NCBI GenBank assembly: GCA_031283505.1
Contig: JAITBO010000111.1
Span: forward strand, 1-28,139
Length of the DNA stretch: 28,139 bases
Reading direction: 5' to 3'
DNA from: Treponema sp.
GTDB taxonomy: Bacteria > Spirochaetota > Spirochaetia > Treponematales > Breznakiellaceae
How positions within the stretch are numbered: position 1 is the first letter of the stretch; each line of letters starts with the position of its first letter. Shown here piece by piece: positions 17,006-25,191 of this stretch. The notes beneath the pieces were generated by a model, which saw nothing but the letters and a program-made list of their open reading frames with translations, was not told the DNA's origin and did not search any database. The position numbers and the translations under genes are program-made.

Positions 17006-18397
17006 TCAATACGAATCTATAATCTCCTGTTCGACGCCAAGCCCGGTTTCTTCAATCAACGCGATAAGCTCTTCCAGCCCCGGAAGATTTCTGGTCTCCT
17101 CCCTGATAAGAGAGGCCCGGCGCAGCATGGACGCCTCTAGCCTGCGGCCATAACAGCGGTACTGCTCAAAAGTCTTGCGATCCATCCGTACCGGCATAAT
17201 CGGCTTTCCCGTCATATCCGTTAGTTCCTGAAGGATAAGGATGCCGTCTATGTCAAGATCCCCCGCATGGTAAAACGCAAAGCCCGAATCGGCAAGGATG
17301 CCGGCCAGCGCCCTGACCGCCCGGTTCGGGTGGCCCGCAGTATAAAGGATCGCGTCATATCGCGCCTGGCCCTTTCCGGGTGGACCGGATATCTGTGCAG
17401 CGGCAAGAGCATAAAAAGTTTCTTTGTTTTCAACCATGAGTACCTTGGGACAAAACGCCTTTTCGCCTTCTTCCTGATCAGCCGTCCCGGTTTCTTTCAA
17501 CGGCGCTACCTTCCGTATCCGGGCTATACTCGCCAGGGGAAGGCCAATGATGGTCCCGGCGGCATTTTCCATTGGCCTGTTTTCCGCGCCGCCTTCCCCA
17601 AAGAAAAAGAAGCGCAGTTTTCCTGCTATCATGGTTTCCGGAAAGGAACGGTCCAAAAGGGAGAATTCCGGTACGGGGATACCTTTGTCTTTCGCGGCGC
17701 TCAATAAACGCGCAAAAAGGGAGATGATCTCCTCCAGCCGCTTGGAGTCCGCATAAAGGGCAATAGAAAGCGCCCTGATGGTAAGGCCCGATCCCCCGGC
17801 GGCAGCGCCGCTGTCCGCAAGAAACGCGGCAAGCCTGGCCAAATCCCGTACCGCCGCCGCGTCTATGCCCCTTGCGGTGTTGACAGGCTTTATGGCATCG
17901 GCAAGAAAACGGAACAGTTCCGTATACGCGGAGGGCGCAGGAACAGCGCCGCCGGTATTCATCCGAATTGCGCCCCCGGCCACCAGATGAGTCGCCGTAT
18001 GCCGCGCCTCCGCAGCCGTGGCGGCGGGAGAGGGTTTTCCCATAAAGGCGAAAAAAGCTTCCGGGTCGGGGAAGGCCAAAGAAACCAAGACTTCCCGCTT
18101 CCGGCGGCGAGCCCAGCGGATACGGACAAGCCCTTTCCGTTCCAGGGATTCGACCGCCTCAAGAAAAGATTCTTTTTCTTCGGGAGGGCTGGCCTCAAAA
18201 TCCGGAAATATCTGTTCCACCGTCAGCCTGAAAGCGCGGCCACCTTCGGAAAGGCATTCCCCTACTGATCCGTTTTCATCATCGGACAGGATTTCTGCGC
18301 ATACCGAACCATCGGTGCAGACCAGGTTTTCTGCGGCGGCAGACCGGGGGAAGCGTTCGGCAAAAACCCCGGCAATACGATCTTCCCACCGGGTCAT
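17006..18397 (-). CDS. jetD: Wadjet nuclease subunit JetD
   Basis: This 463-residue protein is the last gene of the Wadjet operon. The C-terminal TOPRIM-like domain shows VLMVENKETF (Glu323) and FYHAGDLDIDGILI (Asp380, Asp382, Asp384), the metal-binding acidic set of topoisomerase VI/OLD-type nucleases. It lies in the region known as DUF2220/DUF2399 in JetD proteins. Residues 55-120 include a winged-helix-like part, and 155-235 a helical arm. In characterised Wadjet systems JetD nicks or cuts plasmid DNA once the JetABC condensin has extruded it. Its ATG overlaps the jetC stop codon by 4 bases (ATGA). No clear Shine-Dalgarno is seen, so translation probably depends on coupling. The catalytic residues appear intact. 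Confidence 0.87.
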   Translation of the reverse strand: MTRWEDRIAGVFAERFPRSAAAENLVCTDGSVCAEILSDDENGSVGECLSEGGRAFRLTVEQIFPDFEASPPEEKESFLEAVESLERKGLVRIRWARRRKREVLVSLAFPDPEAFFAFMGKPSPAATAAEARHTATHLVAGGAIRMNTGGAVPAPSAYTELFRFLADAIKPVNTARGIDAAAVRDLARLAAFLADSGAAAGGSGLTIRALSIALYADSKRLEEIISLFARLLSAAKDKGIPVPEFSLLDRSFPETMIAGKLRFFFFGEGGAENRPMENAAGTIIGLPLASIARIRKVAPLKETGTADQEEGEKAFCPKVLMVENKETFYALAAAQISGPPGKGQARYDAILYTAGHPNRAVRALAGILADSGFAFYHAGDLDIDGILILQELTDMTGKPIMPVRMDRKTFEQYRCYGRRLEASMLRRASLIREETRNLPGLEELIALIEETGLGVEQEIIDSY

Positions 18398-21300
18398 GAC
18401 TCAACGGGATCCTTTCGGTGAAAATCCCGAATAAAAGCGGATCGGTCATGGCGTATCACAAGGTTGATGCGGTCCATGTGAGGAACCATGGCTTCAATTT
18501 TTTCAGTCGGTACGGAACTGATGAGCTGTATGCCAAGATGCCGGTAAAATTCCAGTATCTTTCCTATACGTTCATCGTCCATGCGGTTAAAGGCTTCGTC
18601 AAACATGACAAGCCTGACGGTTTTGTCCGGTTTATCCTTAAAAAAACGGTAGAAACTCGCGGCAATAGCGACATAATAAGGGGTCTGGGTCTCGCCGCCT
18701 GATTTTTCCCGAATCACTTTGGAAAGGGAAAGCTCCACTGGCCGGCCCGTGGTTTCTTCAACAGATTCGGTGTCCTTGATCTTTATGTCGTAATGAAAGT
18801 ACGTGCGGTAATCGCAGATACTCCGCAGTTCCGGTGAATCGAGATTGGCGGAGAGAATACGCTCAAAGAGATCCTGCGCGGCCTTGAGTTCGCCGGGATC
18901 GGTAAACTGAGTAAAAAGACTGTCATCGGGAGAAGGAATTCCGGCGGCTTTCTTGATGATTTCGATCTGCCCCCTCCGGTCGTGGCGTTCATCCAGGACA
19001 AAGCGGTATTGATCCCGGCCAAAGCTCAAAACCTTTAAGGTGTCGTTGATGTCGCGGAAACTTTCACGGGTACTTTCTATGCGCTCGTTCAAGACAGCGA
19101 TAAAGTGATCTTTGAATTCTTTTTCCGCGTCCCGCCTGGCCTTTTCTATCTTTTCCTGATATTCGGGCAGTTCCGACATTTCGAGCCGGTTAAGCAGCTT
19201 GTCAGCCTCCGCGCTGTCCCGGGGATCCAGGGAAATGACAGCGTTGAAATCCCGGTCATAGGTTTGAACCAGGTTCTGATACTCCCGTTGCAACGATTCT
19301 GTTCGGCTGCGGAATCCCTTGAGGGTTGAATCATAGGTGTTCAAAAGTTCCGCGATACCGGTCTTGCGCAGTTTTTCTTCCGCATAGGCCTCGCAGTCCG
19401 CCAATTCCGCCGGGTGTTCCCTGCCAAAAATCCGGAGGCTCTGTTCGCGGGTTTCCAGATACTCCAGGGCCGCGTTAAATTTTACCTTGTTTTCCTCCGC
19501 TCCTTCCCCGGTCTTGCCCAATTCCTGAAGGCGCCTTTGAAGCGTTTCTTCGGTTTCCGCAATCCGCGCCAGAAGAACTGCTCGCTTGCTTTGCCGTTCC
19601 TCAAAGCCGCTGGTATCTATGGCCGCAAGGTCCGCCCCGGTTTTTGCCTTTTCCGTTTCCAGATCTTTACATTTTTGAATTGAAGGAAAAAGGTAACCCA
19701 TTTCCACCAGGGTTTTGTAGGCCCGGTGGAAACGATCTTCTTCCTGCGCGGCCTGTTTTTCCTTCTCTGCCGCCGCGTCATATTCCCGGCGCAGACGCAC
19801 CGACCCGGCAAGGAGGAATTCTTTACGCTCCTTCCGGGACGACTGGCCCAGATAATGACGGCGGTAGACTTCTTCGCGTATACGGGAAGCGGTATGACCG
19901 GAGTATGTCATGCACTCCCGGGTAATGGCGCGTATATAATTTTTCAGGGTCCCGATATCAGCGCAGATCACGTCCCCCAGAGTGTAATCGACATACATTC
20001 TCGCGTAAACCGAATCAGTCTTGACAAGCTTTGCCAGGGAATTCTCCTTGGTCCTGGTCTCCCGCATCTTTTCCAGATTTGGCAGAAACGCTCCCGCCAC
20101 CGAACGGGGAAGGCCGTCGTAAATCTCCAGAGCTTTCTGAAATTGACCGGGCTGTACCAGCACCGCGAAGCGGAGGGTGTTGAGCCAGCCTTCCACCGCG
20201 TCGGTCCAGGCCGGGTCGGTCACTTCGGCAAGGTCCGCGAGAAAATGTGCGGTAATGCCCGCTTCTTCCAAAGCCCGCCTGAGCATAGTCGGGGAATCCG
20301 GATAACGGGGTATGCCCTTTTCCAGTTCCGCAAGTTCCGCCAGGGCATCCTGCAATTGAAAACCGAGTTCTTCTTTCTGCCGCCGGGCCTCGTCTTTTTC
20401 CTCCCGCTTTTCTTTTTCCCCCGCCTCCGCCAGCGCCATGCCTGTTTCGGGATTCTCCTCCAGGGAACGGCCCAAAAGAGTTTCGCACTGGGAACGGTAG
20501 AGGCTATACTTTTCCGCCTTCCGCGTCTCCTCGGCAAGTTCCGCCTTTATCCTGTCCAGTTTTTCTTCGGTACGGCGGTAGAGATTGTGCGCGTCATTCA
20601 GTGCAAGGGCGGTTTCGGTTTCCTGCCTTTCGTGATCCAGTTCAAAACGGTTCGCTTTGAGGGCGGCGATTTCCTTTTGCAGAAATTCCAGCTTTCCTTC
20701 AAGTTCGGCCTGTTTCCGCTCAAGTTCGACCTTTCGTTTCTCCTCCATAGTTTTTTCAATCACCATCTTGAGATATTCCTGCTTGAGGATGAGGCCGTTA
20801 TAGTTGCACCACTCCGCCGCCTTGAGGGTGATTTTCTTGAGGGCGCTGATACGGAGCATCGCGGCTTTGGCTTCCCGGTCCGCTTCTTTGTAACTTTCCA
20901 GGTTGGCCTTCATGACGGAAATATCAACCGGCCTATCCTCCAGGATATAATCGCAGACAAACTTGTCCACCGATATAAGAGGAGTAAAAGTAACTGACCG
21001 CGTAAAGGCTTCCAAGTAGGGATTGTACTCCGCAAGCCTCCGCCAAACTCCCAAGCGGTTGGTAAATTCTTTAAGGTAAACGCTCTTTGAATCAAAAAAG
21101 GTGAATGACCGGCCCTGAGCGTTCCTGCCCTGCATGAAATCCCTAAACTGCCGGAAAGTCAGCAGTTCATCATTTTCGTTCTGTACCGTTACTGTATCAA
21201 TAGGAATACTGTCTCCTATCCAGAAATGTTCAGTAAGTCTGCCGTCCGCAAAGGCCTCCACACAGACTCCGGCGGAAAATCCCCCGGCGTTAAAAACTCC

Positions 21301-21636
21301 ACCGCCCGCTCCGGCGGCAGGGCCTGATGCCGCGCTGCCGCCTGAGAATTCCAACATCACATGGGCCACAGCGTCACCGCGAAGATATTCGGTAGTATCG
21401 CTGCCAATTTTGCACCGGACATAACCTATAAGGTCCCGTCCGCTCCTCCTGTCCCCGGCGGCGGCGTTAAACCTGGCCTTGCGGAGATCCGCAGCCATGG
21501 CATACTGGATAGCGTCCACGATGGTGGACTTGCCGGATCCGTTATCCCCGGCAAAGAGGCAACGGTTACCTATGTTGATAAGTTCATCCGAAAAATAATG
21601 CCACCCGACCAAACGGATACGTTCCAGGGTGATCAT
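18394..21636 (-). CDS. jetC: Wadjet SMC-like ATPase JetC
   Basis: This 1080-residue MukB/SbcC-like motor has Walker A GDNGSGKST at 30-38. Two long coiled-coil arms follow (about 280-450 and 610-850, e.g. ERKQAELEGKLEFLQKEIAA), separated by a globular hinge-like part (about 450-600, with WTDAVEGWLNTLRFAVLV). The ABC signature KSGGETQ is near 978-984 and Walker B LVMFDEAF at 1009-1016. The Walker B aspartate and catalytic glutamate are both present. In Wadjet, JetC dimerises and extrudes DNA loops with JetA and JetB. The ATG directly follows the jetB TAG and has GGAGGAG just upstream. The length fits JetC better than RecN or SbcC, and the flanking jetA, jetB and jetD genes settle the assignment. 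A Gly/Ala-rich insert lies at about 99-118. Confidence 0.92.
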   Translation of the reverse strand: MITLERIRLVGWHYFSDELINIGNRCLFAGDNGSGKSTIVDAIQYAMAADLRKARFNAAAGDRRSGRDLIGYVRCKIGSDTTEYLRGDAVAHVMLEFSGGSAASGPAAGAGGGVFNAGGFSAGVCVEAFADGRLTEHFWIGDSIPIDTVTVQNENDELLTFRQFRDFMQGRNAQGRSFTFFDSKSVYLKEFTNRLGVWRRLAEYNPYLEAFTRSVTFTPLISVDKFVCDYILEDRPVDISVMKANLESYKEADREAKAAMLRISALKKITLKAAEWCNYNGLILKQEYLKMVIEKTMEEKRKVELERKQAELEGKLEFLQKEIAALKANRFELDHERQETETALALNDAHNLYRRTEEKLDRIKAELAEETRKAEKYSLYRSQCETLLGRSLEENPETGMALAEAGEKEKREEKDEARRQKEELGFQLQDALAELAELEKGIPRYPDSPTMLRRALEEAGITAHFLADLAEVTDPAWTDAVEGWLNTLRFAVLVQPGQFQKALEIYDGLPRSVAGAFLPNLEKMRETRTKENSLAKLVKTDSVYARMYVDYTLGDVICADIGTLKNYIRAITRECMTYSGHTASRIREEVYRRHYLGQSSRKERKEFLLAGSVRLRREYDAAAEKEKQAAQEEDRFHRAYKTLVEMGYLFPSIQKCKDLETEKAKTGADLAAIDTSGFEERQSKRAVLLARIAETEETLQRRLQELGKTGEGAEENKVKFNAALEYLETREQSLRIFGREHPAELADCEAYAEEKLRKTGIAELLNTYDSTLKGFRSRTESLQREYQNLVQTYDRDFNAVISLDPRDSAEADKLLNRLEMSELPEYQEKIEKARRDAEKEFKDHFIAVLNERIESTRESFRDINDTLKVLSFGRDQYRFVLDERHDRRGQIEIIKKAAGIPSPDDSLFTQFTDPGELKAAQDLFERILSANLDSPELRSICDYRTYFHYDIKIKDTESVEETTGRPVELSLSKVIREKSGGETQTPYYVAIAASFYRFFKDKPDKTVRLVMFDEAFNRMDDERIGKILEFYRHLGIQLISSVPTEKIEAMVPHMDRINLVIRHDRSAFIRDFHRKDPVES

Positions 21637-22299
21637 CTACTCCTCCTCTCCGGGTAAAAGGGGCTCTATGTCTCCCGTCTCACCGGCGGCATCCGTACCC
21701 TCCACACTGTCCCCGGTCATTTTGCCGCCGGTCAGGGTACTAAGGAGATCGTCAATGCTGTCTTTGTTGACGCTGATCGCCAGACTTGGGTAAAGGACGA
21801 TAAGACCCTCCACATCCGACAAATCCGATGAAAGGACTTCAATGAGTTTATGGGCCTGAAGGCGCCGCAGAATTTCCTCAAGACGGGTCTTCTTCAAGTT
21901 GCCGTTGGTCATGGCGTCGTACCTCTGGGTAAAATCGAGAACCGTCACCGAAGGAAAACTGGTCAGGGAAAGTTCGGTACGCTTCTCCTCATACAGGAGG
22001 CGGAACACCAACAGCGCGCAGGTTTCTTCCCGGTTAAGCCGCATCCTGGTATCGCTTCCGCCCCGGAAGGCTATCACCCCAAGGCTTTCGTCTTTGATTA
22101 TCCCGGCGTCCATGCAGGAAAACCATGCGTCATAAATGGGCATATTGCGAATGGCAAAGTCGTAAAGCTCTTCCTCATGTTCCTTGCCGCGGATAATAAA
22201 AGTTTTTGAAAGCAACATTCGAAGGCTTGCCTTAAAAAGATCGAAGTCATCATCCGTCAGTTCCGTAATTCGGGAGATGTATTCCGTTTCGATTTTCAT
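21637..22299 (-). CDS. jetB: Wadjet KITE-like subunit JetB
   Basis: This 220-residue protein has the DUF4194/MukE-like pattern: an N-terminal helical part (LTDDDFDLFKASLRMLLSKTFII), FRLLYEEKRTELSL in the middle, and a winged-helix region near 125-175 (TRLEEILRRLQAHKLIEVLS, LIVLYPSLAISV). The last 30 residues are acidic and probably disordered. In Wadjet complexes JetB bridges the JetA kleisin and DNA at the JetC heads. Its start overlaps the jetA stop codon by 4 bases and has GGAGAAA upstream; its stop abuts the jetC ATG. Identification rests on both the family pattern and the strict gene order. Confidence 0.85.
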   Translation of the reverse strand: MKIETEYISRITELTDDDFDLFKASLRMLLSKTFIIRGKEHEEELYDFAIRNMPIYDAWFSCMDAGIIKDESLGVIAFRGGSDTRMRLNREETCALLVFRLLYEEKRTELSLTSFPSVTVLDFTQRYDAMTNGNLKKTRLEEILRRLQAHKLIEVLSSDLSDVEGLIVLYPSLAISVNKDSIDDLLSTLTGGKMTGDSVEGTDAAGETGDIEPLLPGEEE

Positions 22300-23882
22300 T
22301 GCTTTCTCCGCAGGACAAGATCCGGAGCCGCATATTTTTCGGTTTCAAGCTGTTTCCGTTCGTCTTCTTCTATTTTGTAACCGAATTTCCGGGGGGAATC
22401 GGCGTAGAGGACGCTGTAAATAAAGCGTTCAAAGGAATGTTCATCTTTGATTAATTCCCTTGATGTGAGCAGCCGCTTTTCTCCCCCCATTTCGTCAAGC
22501 CAAGCGCCGATCTTGTCGGGACTCAACTGCTGCCACAGGCGACGGAACAACTCATCTTCGGCCTTCTTCCGTCCTTCCGTGTCAACCGCCGGCTGTAAGC
22601 CCTTTCCGGGCTTTACCGCCTCCCGCTTGTACCGGCGGTACATGGATTCCGGGGCGACAGTCCTGACACCGTAGAGGCGGTGCAGCAGCTTGAGATAAAG
22701 ACCGTCGGCAGCATCCTTGTCGGCGTAGAGTTCCCGTACCAGGGAACCGAGCTTTCCCGCCAGGGTAGAATCCGGCTCCAAAAGGGCTTTTATCCGCTCA
22801 ATGCTGGAACGGGCGTAAAGCATATTCCGGCGGTCTATGTCGTCTAACAGAGGATCTACCGCTCTAAGGGTATCCCGTATTTCTTCTAGCAAGGTAACAA
22901 GCCTGGCTCGGCTTTCTTCCTGGGTCTGGGCGTTTATCCGGGAATATTTGCGGGCGCTTTCGATAAGCCACTGTTCATTGCCCAGCAGTTCTCCTACTTT
23001 TTTCTGAATCCGGGGCCGGTAACGCGAAAGGTTGTCCGATGTCTTGAGCCGCTTATACGCGCCATCCAGGATTTCCGCCGCGTAAATATCGTAGTGAAGA
23101 TGCAGTATCCCTTTTACTTCCGCAGAAGCCGCTTCCCTGGTAAATTTATCGTAGTGTCCTTTAATGCTTTGGGACAACACCTTGAGGGAGTCGATAAGCG
23201 CGGTAGTGGCGCTGTGGGCATTCAGCGCCGCATAGTGGCCGTTTTCCTCAACGGCGTCCCCGCAGAGCAGGGAATAGATCGCCACCACATGGCTTTCGTA
23301 TTCTGTTTTAAGCCCTTCGTCTACCTTTGCAAGGGCCTCAAAGAAAGGCCGAGCGTGAGGCGTAATGTTGATGACCCGTGTGTAATCGGGGAGCGTCTCT
23401 TCTCCCAGCCAACCTGCGGCGATGATCCTGCGGAGAAACCTGTTTGCCGCAGCCCGGTCATCCTGAAAAGAAGTATCGCTGCCGGACTCCGTGGCAGAGG
23501 CTATGGCAGAGGACGCGGGGGAAGCATCATCCCTGCTGCCTGCCGTGCTTTCGGCTTTGCCCTTCCGGGGATCAGAGCCGGATGAATCGCCGCCAAAGTC
23601 AAAGTACGGCGTCTCAATATCCTGACTTGACGCTCCCGTCCCGGCAGCGGCGCCGTCAACAGCGTCATCCTCGGAATTTTCCGCAATAAGAGCTTCCCTG
23701 TGCCGTCCAAGGTAATCCGTAAAGGAACGGATCACCAGTTCCCGTTCCAGCTTTCCGGAACTTTCCTGAAACAACCTGAAATAGAGGACCAGCAGGGCCG
23801 CATAATGTTCCCGGTTCGCCCGGGCAAGCGGGGAAAAAAACTGAGGGGGCAGGATAGCAAAAACACCGGAACCCACAGGCAT
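22296..23882 (-). CDS. jetA: Wadjet kleisin-like subunit JetA
   Basis: This 528-residue protein is first in the operon. It opens GSGVFAILPPQFFSPLARANREHY, the JetA N-terminal pattern (..FF..L.spNRe.Y...L..LY..F). Residues 146-200 form a winged-helix part (RFLRRIIAAGWLG, TRVINITPHARPF). Long helices follow (e.g. HLHYDIYAAEILDGAYKRLKTSDNLSRYRPRI), then a C-terminal domain with RFIYSVLYADSPRKFGYKIE. This looks like the JetA form once called DUF5716 rather than the DUF3375 form; I cannot check that by search. Residues 68-145 are a Ser/Asp/Gly/Ala-rich, probably disordered insert. The ATG at 23882 has no Shine-Dalgarno, but a promoter abuts it. JetA is the kleisin that links the JetC heads. Confidence 0.85.
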   Translation of the reverse strand: MPVGSGVFAILPPQFFSPLARANREHYAALLVLYFRLFQESSGKLERELVIRSFTDYLGRHREALIAENSEDDAVDGAAAGTGASSQDIETPYFDFGGDSSGSDPRKGKAESTAGSRDDASPASSAIASATESGSDTSFQDDRAAANRFLRRIIAAGWLGEETLPDYTRVINITPHARPFFEALAKVDEGLKTEYESHVVAIYSLLCGDAVEENGHYAALNAHSATTALIDSLKVLSQSIKGHYDKFTREAASAEVKGILHLHYDIYAAEILDGAYKRLKTSDNLSRYRPRIQKKVGELLGNEQWLIESARKYSRINAQTQEESRARLVTLLEEIRDTLRAVDPLLDDIDRRNMLYARSSIERIKALLEPDSTLAGKLGSLVRELYADKDAADGLYLKLLHRLYGVRTVAPESMYRRYKREAVKPGKGLQPAVDTEGRKKAEDELFRRLWQQLSPDKIGAWLDEMGGEKRLLTSRELIKDEHSFERFIYSVLYADSPRKFGYKIEEDERKQLETEKYAAPDLVLRRKQ

Positions 23883-23888
23883 AAATTC

Positions 23889-23917
23889 AAAATAACCGGC
23901 TAAAAAGGGGGTGTCAA
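23889..23917 (-). promoter_or_regulatory. Promoter of the jetABCD operon
   Basis: On the minus strand a perfect TTGACA (23917-23912) is followed by a 17-base spacer and TATTTT (23894-23889). The jetA ATG is 6 bases further on, so the predicted transcript starts at the initiation codon. The spacer holds C5T5. Confidence 0.55.
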
Positions 23918-23926
23918 GTACGCCTG

Positions 23927-24019
23927 GCGGATAACGTCTTCAATCCTCCGGCGTTACCGGCCTTTTTTTCATAAGATGATGGGCGCATCAATCCCTTCGG
24001 GATTGACCGGGTTATCCGC
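23927..24019. repeat. Nested stem structure with UUCG-capped hairpin
   Basis: GCGGATAAC (23927-23935) and GTTATCCGC (24011-24019) are perfect complements and would close a structure of about 93 bases. Inside it, TCAATCCC-TTC-GGGATTGA (from about 23989) forms an 8-bp hairpin that can be drawn with a C(UUCG)G tetraloop. CCGG-CGTTA-CCGG followed by a T7 run forms a terminator-like hairpin for the plus strand (from about 23948). No convincing protein frame was found in the structure. Confidence 0.55.
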
Positions 24020-24023
24020 TTAA

Positions 24024-24063
24024 ATAAGTTTTTCCGGGCAGAACTCTGCCCGGAAAAACTTAT
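24024..24063. repeat. Perfect 19-bp inverted repeat with 2-nt centre
   Basis: The arms ATAAGTTTTTCCGGGCAGA (24024-24042) and its exact complement (24045-24063) are separated by AC. The A and T runs flanking a GC-rich core look like a bidirectional terminator. However, the two flanking genes point away from it, so no known transcript would end here. Confidence 0.85.
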
Positions 24064-24098
24064 ACCGCTTCTATCCCTTGCGCGGAAGATTAAGAAAT

Positions 24099-24203
24099 TT
24101 AACCACAGAGTTGCACGGGGTAACCCGGAGTTTTTGTTACAAAATCCGGATTTTTCCTCTGTGTTACTCCCAGGAACCGGAGGTTTCAGTACTCTGCGGT
24201 TAA
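24099..24203. repeat. Dispersed repeat element with inverted ends
   Basis: TTAACCACAGAGT (24099-24111) and ACTCTGCGGTTAA (24191-24203) are inverted repeats with one mismatch. An internal CTCTGTGTTA adds a third related piece. A related sequence occurs at 4600-4616. Repeats of the TTAACCACAGAG type are widespread in bacterial intergenic regions; this copy has no coding capacity. Confidence 0.6.
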
Positions 24204-24273
24204 TTTTTCTTTCATAATTACTTATATCCGGCAATTTAGCCTAATCAATCTACTAGCCCCGGAATTCCCTTTA

Positions 24274-24282
24274 TGGTATAGT
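24274..24282 (+). promoter_or_regulatory. Extended -10 element of the lipA operon
   Basis: TGGTATAGT is an extended -10 (TGn plus TATAGT at 24277-24282). The ATG at 24289 follows after 6 bases with no Shine-Dalgarno. There is no good -35, which is common for extended -10 promoters. Confidence 0.5.
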
Positions 24283-24288
24283 GTTCCT

Positions 24289-25191
24289 ATGACCGTGATG
24301 CCTCTCCCCAAACCTCCCTGGCTTAGGGTCCGCTTTCCCTCCGGGGATGCCTGGAAGCACGTAGCGGACACCCTGAGAAAATACCGGCTCCATACAGTCT
24401 GCGACGAAGCCCAATGCCCGAATAAGGGCGAATGTTGGGGTGCGGGGACCGCCACCTTTATGATTCTGGGGGATGTCTGCACCCGCTCCTGCCGGTTCTG
24501 CGCCGTAAAATCCGAACGGCAGGGGGTTCCCCCCGATGCGGCAGAGGGGGAAAATATCGCCCTGGCGGCGGCGGAGTTGGGCCTTAAATACGCGGTACTT
24601 ACCTCTGTGGACCGGGATGACCTTCCGGACCGGGGGGCGAAGCATTTTGCCGCCTGTATCGCCGCAGTCAAAAGGCGGCTGCCGGGGATAAAGGTCGAAG
24701 TCCTTATCCCCGATTATACCGAAACGGAAATAGCCTGCATTCTGGAAGCCGCCCCCGGCGTGATCGCCCATAACGTAGAAACCGTCCGTTCCCTCCAGTG
24801 GGTCCGGGACAGCCGGGCCTCCTTCGACAAAAGCCTTGCGACTCTGGCGGCAGCCGGGAAACCTCTCCTTTCGGGAGATCCGGCGGACATTCCGGCGGTT
24901 AAATCAAGCCTTCTCCTGGGATTGGGGGAGACCGAAAAGGAGGTTCTTCAAACCATGGATGAACTTCGCGCCGCCGACGTGAGCATTCTCGTGATGGGCC
25001 AGTACCTCCAGCCTACAAAGCGGCAAATTCCGGTAACGGAATATGTCGCCCCCGACAGGTTCAGCTTCTATGCCCAGGCTGCACGGGAACGGGGCTTTGT
25101 TTCCGTGGTGTCTTCCCCCTTTGCCCGGACGAGTTACCATGCCTTTGAAGCCGCCGCCGTTGCGGGACAAAAGGGCGTTCATGCTGATTGA
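24289..25191 (+). CDS. lipA: Lipoyl synthase
   Basis: This 300-residue radical SAM enzyme inserts two sulfurs into protein-bound octanoyl groups to make lipoate. The auxiliary-cluster cysteines are in CDEAQCPNKGEC (Cys38, 43, 49) and the SAM-cluster motif is CTRSCRFC (Cys64, 68, 71). YAVLTSVDRDDLPD, VEVLIPDY, NVETV and GLGETEKEV are family blocks. The C-terminal RTSYHAFEA (from about 280) carries the serine that coordinates the auxiliary cluster. Length and motifs are complete. The ATG at 24289 sits 6 bases after a -10 element; ATG 24298 is an alternative. The gene overlaps the next ORF by 11 bases, forming an operon with the lipoate ligase genes. Confidence 0.96.
   Translation: MTVMPLPKPPWLRVRFPSGDAWKHVADTLRKYRLHTVCDEAQCPNKGECWGAGTATFMILGDVCTRSCRFCAVKSERQGVPPDAAEGENIALAAAELGLKYAVLTSVDRDDLPDRGAKHFAACIAAVKRRLPGIKVEVLIPDYTETEIACILEAAPGVIAHNVETVRSLQWVRDSRASFDKSLATLAAAGKPLLSGDPADIPAVKSSLLLGLGETEKEVLQTMDELRAADVSILVMGQYLQPTKRQIPVTEYVAPDRFSFYAQAARERGFVSVVSSPFARTSYHAFEAAAVAGQKGVHAD

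Noticed and set aside
19726..20997. 423-codon open frame on the plus strand opposite jetC
   Set aside because: It lies fully within the jetC coiled-coil region and is rich in Phe, Leu, Arg and Gly as expected for an antisense frame; no motif is seen.
23914..24234. 106-codon minus-strand frame upstream of jetA
   Set aside because: It runs through the inverted repeats and the dispersed repeat element, with no coding signature.
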